A stretch of DNA of 9,043 bases from an uncultured Clostridia bacterium (lineage in GTDB: Bacteria > Bacillota > Clostridia > Oscillospirales > Oscillospiraceae), in contig CAMDZY010000063.1 in assembly GCA_945910975.1 (NCBI GenBank), positions 1-9,043 on the forward strand. The letters run 5' to 3'. Under the pieces are notes generated by a model, which did no database searches, was not told the DNA's origin, and was given only the letters and a program-made list of their open reading frames with translations. Positions 5,300 to 9,043 of this stretch are shown piece after piece; within the stretch, counting starts at the first letter, position 1, and each line of letters begins with the position of its first letter. Position numbers and translations under genes: made by a program.

Positions 5300-5347
5300 A
5301 TAAGACATATACAGTACGGTTTCAAATTGGCACAAGGAGGTCACAGC

Positions 5348-6094
5348 ATGAGGAAATTCCCACAAATAGACCGCAACAAGGCCGCCATTGACCAAATGTG
5401 CCCCTTTGAGGGCGAACTGCTCAAGCAAGTACGTGATTTTTACCGGGTTGGTACAACATGGAGTTCTAACGCCATAGAGGGGAACACGCTGACGGAAAGC
5501 GAAACAAAGATTCTACTGGAAGATGGCCTTACCATTGGCGGGAAGCCCTTGCGCGACACCTACGAAGCCATCGGGCATGGGAACGCTTACGACTATATGT
5601 TTACGCTCCTGCACAGCGGCGCGATTTCCCTTGACAACATAAAACGAATCCATCAACTGTTCTATCAAAGCATTGACGCTGATAACGCCGGCACATGGCG
5701 CAGGAAGCCAATTTTTGTTTCAGGCTCCACCTATGTTTTCCCGGCGCCAGAAGAGTTGGAGCCAAAAATGCAGGAACTTGCAGCATGGATTGCAACACAT
5801 CGGGATGACTACCACCCGGTTGAGTTTGCCGCAATTTTGCATCTGCGGTTCGTTTCTATCCATCCGTTCCTCGATGGAAACGGCCGAACCGCACGCTTGC
5901 TCACCAATCTTGCGCTGATTCAAAGCGGTTATTTGCCGGTAATTGTGCCGCCAATCCTGCGCATGGAGTATATGGACGCAATTCGCGCCTATCAATTGCA
6001 CAGACAGCAGGACGCCTTTCTTGCGTTTATCGAAACGCAGGAATTGGAAACACAGAAAGATATGATGCGAATGCTTCATATTCCAAAACCTTAA
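5348..6094 (+). CDS. fic: Fic-domain protein, autoinhibited class II type (likely AMP transferase)
   Basis: Fic enzymes usually transfer AMP from ATP onto hydroxyl side chains of target proteins. The catalytic motif HPFLDGNGRTAR is at residues 172-183, with His172 the general base, Asp176 a metal ligand and Arg180/Arg183 phosphate-binding. SNAIEG (40-45) is the N-terminal inhibitory motif (S/T)xxxE(G/N); Glu44 would clamp the second arginine, so activity is self-restrained and no separate antitoxin is needed. TYVFPAPEELE (128-138) fits the target-docking flap. At 248 residues it has no added HTH or other domain. ATG 5348 is chosen because AGGAGG (5335-5340) lies 7 nt upstream; the longer frame from 5144 reads back through the promoter. 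The target is unknown. Confidence 0.93.
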   Translation: MRKFPQIDRNKAAIDQMCPFEGELLKQVRDFYRVGTTWSSNAIEGNTLTESETKILLEDGLTIGGKPLRDTYEAIGHGNAYDYMFTLLHSGAISLDNIKRIHQLFYQSIDADNAGTWRRKPIFVSGSTYVFPAPEELEPKMQELAAWIATHRDDYHPVEFAAILHLRFVSIHPFLDGNGRTARLLTNLALIQSGYLPVIVPPILRMEYMDAIRAYQLHRQQDAFLAFIETQELETQKDMMRMLHIPKP

Positions 6095-6106
6095 TCAATG
6101 GAATCA

Positions 6107-6156
6107 AGGGGCTGTAAAAAACTCCATTTTGAATTTTGGAGTTTTTTACAGCCCCT
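6107..6156. terminator. Bidirectional terminator, 20-bp perfect inverted repeat
   Basis: The arms 6107-6126 and 6137-6156 are fully complementary over 20 bp around a 10-nt loop. The inner part, ACTCCA with TGGAGT, is followed by a T6 run on either strand, and the outer part is GGGGCTGT. It lies between convergent fic and tcdA and can end transcripts from both sides. The unusual length would also fit a dispersed palindromic repeat. Confidence 0.85.
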
Positions 6157-6179
6157 AAACGCATCACGCTCCTGAAGTG

Positions 6180-6884
6180 TCAGTTTTGCGTTAAATCTCT
6201 TACGACCTCACCGGCAATCAAAAGACCGGCGGCAGAGGGGACAAAGGCGGTGCTGCCGGGGGTTTGGCGGCGATTGGATTGCGGCTGGAACAGGGGCGTG
6301 CAGGGCGGTTCTTTCGAATAGACAACTTTTAAATGTTCAATGCCCCGGCGCTTTAGCTCCCGCCGCATAATGCGTGCAAGGGGGCAAAAGGTGGTTTGGG
6401 AAATGTCTGTGATTTCCAATTGGGAAGGGTCCAGCTTGTTGCCGGTTCCCATGGCGCTGATGATGCGCGTACCGGCAAGATTTGCCTGTTGAACAAGCTG
6501 GAGCTTGCCGGTTACGGTATCGATCGCGTCCACAATATAATCATACTGCGTAAAATCGAACTGCGCCGCAGTATCCGGCAGGTAAAAGGTGCGGAATGTG
6601 CGCACTGCCGCATTCGGATTGATCTCCCGCACGCGTTCGGCTGCAACATCCACCTTATACTGCCCGATGGTTTTGTATGTGGCAATGATTTGTCGGTTCA
6701 AATTGCTGATGCTGACAACATCGTTGTCGATCAAATCCAGCTTGCCGACACCGCTGCGCGCCAGTGCCTCCACAACGTACCCACCGACGCCGCCGATGCC
6801 GAAAATTGCCACGTGCGCACCGGCCAGGCGCTCCATTGCGGTCTGTCCCAAAAGCATTTGCGTCCGAACAAAGGGCGTTTCCAT
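6180..6884 (-). CDS. tcdA: tRNA threonylcarbamoyladenosine dehydratase (cyclic t6A formation)
   Basis: TcdA uses ATP to cyclise the t6A modification at position 37 of ANN-decoding tRNAs to ct6A. The 234-residue protein is an E1-like ThiF/MoeB-fold enzyme. GIGGVGGYVVEALARSGVG (29-47) is the nucleotide-binding loop. DLIDNDVVSISNLNRQ (50-65) holds the adenylation site with Arg64. Lys77 and VDAIDTVTGK (118-127) are also conserved. The sequence from 145 (MGTGNKLDP) to EPPCTP (192-197) is typical of TcdA, with no CxxC zinc motif pairs as in ThiF/MoeB. It is the last gene of an operon; ATG lies 3 nt after the XdhC-family stop, with GAGGA inside that gene's end as ribosome binding site. Confidence 0.93.
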   Translation of the reverse strand: METPFVRTQMLLGQTAMERLAGAHVAIFGIGGVGGYVVEALARSGVGKLDLIDNDVVSISNLNRQIIATYKTIGQYKVDVAAERVREINPNAAVRTFRTFYLPDTAAQFDFTQYDYIVDAIDTVTGKLQLVQQANLAGTRIISAMGTGNKLDPSQLEITDISQTTFCPLARIMRRELKRRGIEHLKVVYSKEPPCTPLFQPQSNRRQTPGSTAFVPSAAGLLIAGEVVRDLTQN

Positions 6885-6887
6885 CGG

Positions 6888-7802
6888 CTATTCCTCAACC
6901 GGCAGGTCTTCAAGCAGCACGCGCATGGTGCCGCCGCAGACCAAACCGCGTTCGGCCGCAACTGCATTGTCCATCGCGACGGTAAATACCGCCTGCTTGC
7001 CGGTGCCGATGCTCCGCCGTGCCTTTGCCATTGCGGCAGCCTCTCCGCCACCGCCGCCGATGGTGCCATAGCCGTTGCCAAGCGCATCCACACCCATCAT
7101 GGCGCCGCTCTTGACCGGTGTGGAGCCGGAGGTTTGCAGAACCAGCAGCATAACTCTGGGCGTGTGCGTTTGCGCAAGAAATGTGAGCGCGCGGAGATCC
7201 GGATTGGTTTGCGTGAGAATGGTTGCATCCGTGCCGGAAGACGCTCTGCGATGGGCAATCAGTTCGGCGCAGATGGAAACGGCAATTTCTGCCGGGGTCG
7301 ATGCCTGAATGGGAAGCCCGATGGGCGAGTGGATCTGCGCCAGCCGCTGCGGGTCGAAGCCCTCCTTTTCCAGCACTTCCAGCAGACCCTCTGCGCGGTG
7401 CTTGGAGCTGATCATGCCGAGATATGCCGGAAATTCTCCGCGCAGAAGCTGCCGCAGACACGTGGCATCATAGCTGTGTCCGCGGGTCAGCACGCACACA
7501 TAGTCTCCGGCCGTAATTTGCAGTGCAGCAATGGCATCGGTAAATTGCATACAAAGCGTCTGTGCCGCATCGGGAAAGCGTTGCGCATTGCAGAACGCTT
7601 CGCGGTCGTCGACCACCGTTACCGCAAAATCCAGCATGGAAGCGATATGGCAGACGGGCTGCGCTACGTGTCCCGCGCCCAGCAAAATCAAGCGCTGCGT
7701 AGGGATAAATCTGCGGGTATAGACATTGCCGTCTGCCGTGCGTGTGAGCGTGGCGGGGCAGCCGCTTTTCAGCCGGGAGACGATGGCTGCAAATTCATTC
7801 AT
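6888..7802 (-). CDS. XdhC/CoxI family protein with permuted domain order
   Basis: XdhC-family proteins help mature molybdenum hydroxylases by handling or sulfurating the molybdenum cofactor. Both family domains are here. The Rossmann-type XdhC C-terminal domain comes first: LILLGAGHVAQ (38-48), VVDDRE (63-68), IHSPIGLPIQASTPAEIAVSICAELIAHRR (157-186). The XdhC/CoxI domain follows: LQTSGSTPVKSGAMMGVDALG (222-242), GTIGGGGGEAAA (246-257), LVCGGTMRVLLEDL (287-300). The usual order is the opposite. The usual GGGCVE reads GGGGGE, so one cysteine is missing, while the VCGG cysteine (Cys289) remains. ATG 7802 is chosen for its GGGAGG 7 nt upstream; it overlaps the HD gene stop by 8 nt. No molybdenum hydroxylase gene lies in the window. 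Confidence 0.85.
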   Translation of the reverse strand: MNEFAAIVSRLKSGCPATLTRTADGNVYTRRFIPTQRLILLGAGHVAQPVCHIASMLDFAVTVVDDREAFCNAQRFPDAAQTLCMQFTDAIAALQITAGDYVCVLTRGHSYDATCLRQLLRGEFPAYLGMISSKHRAEGLLEVLEKEGFDPQRLAQIHSPIGLPIQASTPAEIAVSICAELIAHRRASSGTDATILTQTNPDLRALTFLAQTHTPRVMLLVLQTSGSTPVKSGAMMGVDALGNGYGTIGGGGGEAAAMAKARRSIGTGKQAVFTVAMDNAVAAERGLVCGGTMRVLLEDLPVEE

Positions 7803-8382
7803 GGGCGTCCTCCCGGTCAAAGGCGTTGAGCATTGGCTCGATCTGCCGCATGGCAAGGATCGTGCGCGTGATCAGCGCGTCCAAATCCCAGCCCAGCATT
7901 TGTGCGCCGTTGGAGATGACCTCTCTGGAGCAACCGGCGGCAAAATTGGCGGTTTTAAACTTTTTCTTCACGGATTTTAGCTCCAGATCCGTCACACTTT
8001 TGGATGGACGCATAATGGCGACCGCACCGATCAGCCCGGTCAGCTCGTCAACGGCATAAAGCACCTTTTCCATGGTATGCTCCGGCGCGATTTGAACCGT
8101 CAGACCGTAGCCATGGCTTGCCGTAGCGTGGATCAACTCCTCGCTTAATCCACGTTCGCGCATGATTTGCTGCGAACGGATGCAGTGCTCGTGTGGAAAC
8201 TGCTCAAAATCGAGGTCATGCAGCAGCCCCACGATGCCCCAAAATTCCTCGTCATAGCCCAGCTCTTTGGCAAAATAACGCATCACACCCTCTACGCACA
8301 GGGCGTGGTGCAGGTGAAAATGCTCGTGATTGTATTCGCACAGCAGCTGCCAAGCTGCTTCGCGTGTAAGATTGGCTTGCAT
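7795..8382 (-). CDS. HD-superfamily predicted metal-dependent hydrolase
   Basis: A 195-residue HD-domain protein. Putative metal ligands are His26 (in FHLHHALCVEGVMRYFA), His55-Asp56 (GLLHDLDFEQFP) and Asp112 (YAVDELTGLIGA), with further histidines at 64, 66 and 90. The block RPSKSVTDLELKSVKKKFK (125-143) and FAAGCSREVI (147-156) is conserved in a family of uncharacterised HD hydrolases. HD proteins commonly act on phosphate esters of nucleotides, but the substrate here is not known. Of several close starts, ATG 8382 is best, with AAGGAG 8 nt upstream. Its stop overlaps the XdhC-family start (ATGAATGA), so translation of the two is likely coupled. It is the first gene of the HD-xdhC-tcdA operon. 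Confidence 0.85.
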   Translation of the reverse strand: MQANLTREAAWQLLCEYNHEHFHLHHALCVEGVMRYFAKELGYDEEFWGIVGLLHDLDFEQFPHEHCIRSQQIMRERGLSEELIHATASHGYGLTVQIAPEHTMEKVLYAVDELTGLIGAVAIMRPSKSVTDLELKSVKKKFKTANFAAGCSREVISNGAQMLGWDLDALITRTILAMRQIEPMLNAFDREDAHE

Positions 8383-8402
8383 CGTCATCACTCCTTGCAA
8401 TT

Positions 8403-8431
8403 AAAGTACACGACATGGCTGTTTTTGTCAA
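8403..8431 (-). promoter_or_regulatory. Possible promoter of the HD-xdhC-tcdA operon
   Basis: On the minus strand a perfect TTGACA (8431-8426) stands 17 bp from TACTTT (8408-8403), a weak -10. The start would be near 8396, right at the AAGGAG ribosome binding site, so the leader would be almost absent. It is the only candidate between the rubrerythrin terminator and the HD gene. Confidence 0.4.
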
Positions 8432-8450
8432 GTGGCGATTGGATGCCCTT

Positions 8451-8480
8451 ACAAAACGAGCAGCCGCTGGGCGACTGCTC
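8451..8480 (-). terminator. Intrinsic terminator of the rubrerythrin gene
   Basis: Read on the minus strand, GAGCAG (8480-8475) pairs with CTGCTC (8463-8458). The stem continues with GCG/CGC after one mismatch around a CCA loop and is followed by GTTTTGT. It begins 8 nt after the rubrerythrin stop and separates that gene from the HD operon. Confidence 0.8.
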
Positions 8481-8488
8481 ATCTGTTC

Positions 8489-9031
8489 TTAATAGTTTTC
8501 CGCGTGAACCTCGAAATAGCTTTGCGGATGCGCACAGACGGGGCAGATTTCTGGCGCCTTGGTGCCGACGGTGATGTGACCGCAGTTGCGGCACTCCCAA
8601 ACCTTGACCTCGCTCTTTTCAAAAACGGCGGCGGTTTCTACGTTTTTCAGCAGCGCGCGGTAGCGTTCTTCGTGATGACGTTCAACCTCGCCGACCATGC
8701 GGAACTTTTCCGCCAGTTCCGGGAAGCCTTCTTCCTCAGCGGTCTTGGCGAAGCCGTCGTACATATCCGTCCATTCATAGTTTTCACCCTCGGCGGCGGC
8801 TTGCAGGTTTTCGGCGGTGCTGCCGATTCCCAGCAGCTCTTTGAACCACATTTTTGCGTGTTCGCGTTCATTTTCCGCTGTCTTCAAAAACAGAGCGGAG
8901 ATTTGCTCATAGCCCTCTTTTTTGGCCACGGAAGCGAAGTAGGTGTATTTATTTCTCGCTTGGGATTCGCCGGAGAAAGCAGCCTGCAAATTTTTTTCGG
9001 TCTGTGTGCCGGCGTATTTATGTTGTGCCAT
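8489..9031 (-). CDS. rbr: Rubrerythrin (diiron peroxide reductase)
   Basis: Rubrerythrin reduces hydrogen peroxide in the cytoplasm of anaerobes, taking electrons by way of its rubredoxin domain. The four-helix ferritin-like domain (about 1-140) supplies diiron ligands: Glu22 in SGESQARNKY, Glu55-x2-His58 in ENEREHAK, glutamates in AEEEGF (98-103), and Glu117-x2-His120 in EVERHHEE. The C-terminal rubredoxin domain (about 143-180) has Cys147-x2-Cys150 and Cys163-x2-Cys166 for a single iron. At 180 residues it is close to the usual 190. GAGGT 7 nt upstream of ATG 9031 sets the start; the promoter lies beyond the window. It is monocistronic at the 3' side, with its own terminator. Confidence 0.96.
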   Translation of the reverse strand: MAQHKYAGTQTEKNLQAAFSGESQARNKYTYFASVAKKEGYEQISALFLKTAENEREHAKMWFKELLGIGSTAENLQAAAEGENYEWTDMYDGFAKTAEEEGFPELAEKFRMVGEVERHHEERYRALLKNVETAAVFEKSEVKVWECRNCGHITVGTKAPEICPVCAHPQSYFEVHAENY

Positions 9032-9043
9032 GGTGGTTACCTC

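Noticed and set aside
5144..5347. N-terminal extension of the Fic protein
   Set aside because: It overlaps the oxidoreductase gene and reads through the fic promoter; AGGAGG sits just before ATG 5348.
5348..6094. Fic as half of a toxin-antitoxin pair
   Set aside because: The inhibitory motif is within the protein and no small antitoxin gene is adjacent; the upstream frame is the unrelated oxidoreductase.
6396..7829. 477-codon open frame on the plus strand
   Set aside because: It lies antisense to tcdA and the XdhC-family gene, both of which have clear family motifs and ribosome binding sites. The plus-strand product has no recognisable domain and is rich in His/Cys/Arg, as expected for a shadow frame.
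7803..7856. 18-residue N-terminal extension of the XdhC-family protein
   Set aside because: ATG 7802 has a GGGAGG ribosome binding site at good distance and forms the usual short stop-start overlap with the HD gene; the extension lies within the HD coding region.
1..9043. CRISPR array, tRNA or rRNA genes
   Set aside because: No spaced repeat series, tRNA cloverleaf or rRNA-like sequence was noticed on either strand by eye.

Overview
The window looks like a stretch of chromosome from a spore-forming, anaerobic Clostridia member, most likely from the Oscillospiraceae/Ruminococcaceae side of the class. The reasons are a spore protease gene (gpr), the late forespore sigma factor gene sigG, a YlmC/YmxH sporulation-family gene, and rubrerythrin. 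GC is moderate, with strong AGGAGG-type ribosome binding sites. Nothing in the window fixes the genus.

Left part (1-3541), core and sporulation genes. A 5' portion of rpsT (ribosomal protein S20) runs off the left edge on the minus strand, diverging from gpr. The gene neck holds an rpsT promoter (TTGATT-N17-TATAAT with an A/T-rich UP-like tract) and a forespore-type promoter candidate for gpr. A 475-base non-coding gap follows gpr. It holds TGTGAA repeats, a strong hairpin, two forespore-type promoter candidates and a phased A-tract repeat. After it come sigG, the YlmC/YmxH gene and an RluA-family pseudouridine synthase, all on the plus strand. In Bacillus subtilis gpr is followed by spoIIP; here its downstream neighbour is sigG.

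Middle part (3542-6160), accessory cassette. A 383-base gap carries a candidate small RNA: extended -10 promoter, 5' hairpin, about 60 nt of polypyrimidine, and a GC-rich terminator. Then comes a TetR regulator with two identical-core palindromic operators over its own promoter. It is co-transcribed with a flavodoxin-fold oxidoreductase carrying an iron-sulfur-type cysteine motif. A self-contained Fic protein with its own promoter follows. The tetR/oxidoreductase pair looks more AT-rich than the genes to its left, by eye. A 20-bp perfect inverted repeat acts as a bidirectional terminator at the right edge of the block.

Right part (6180-9043), minus strand. An HD-domain hydrolase, an XdhC-family protein and tcdA (tRNA ct6A-forming enzyme) form a tightly packed operon, with an 8-nt overlap and then a 3-nt gap. 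Upstream is a single-gene rubrerythrin unit with its own terminator. The XdhC-family protein has its two domains in the reverse of the usual order.

Points most worth a second look: the candidate small RNA, the permuted XdhC-family protein in an operon with tcdA, the double-operator TetR/iron-sulfur flavoprotein module, the sigG upstream region, and the break in the rpsT reading frame's similarity at the window edge.
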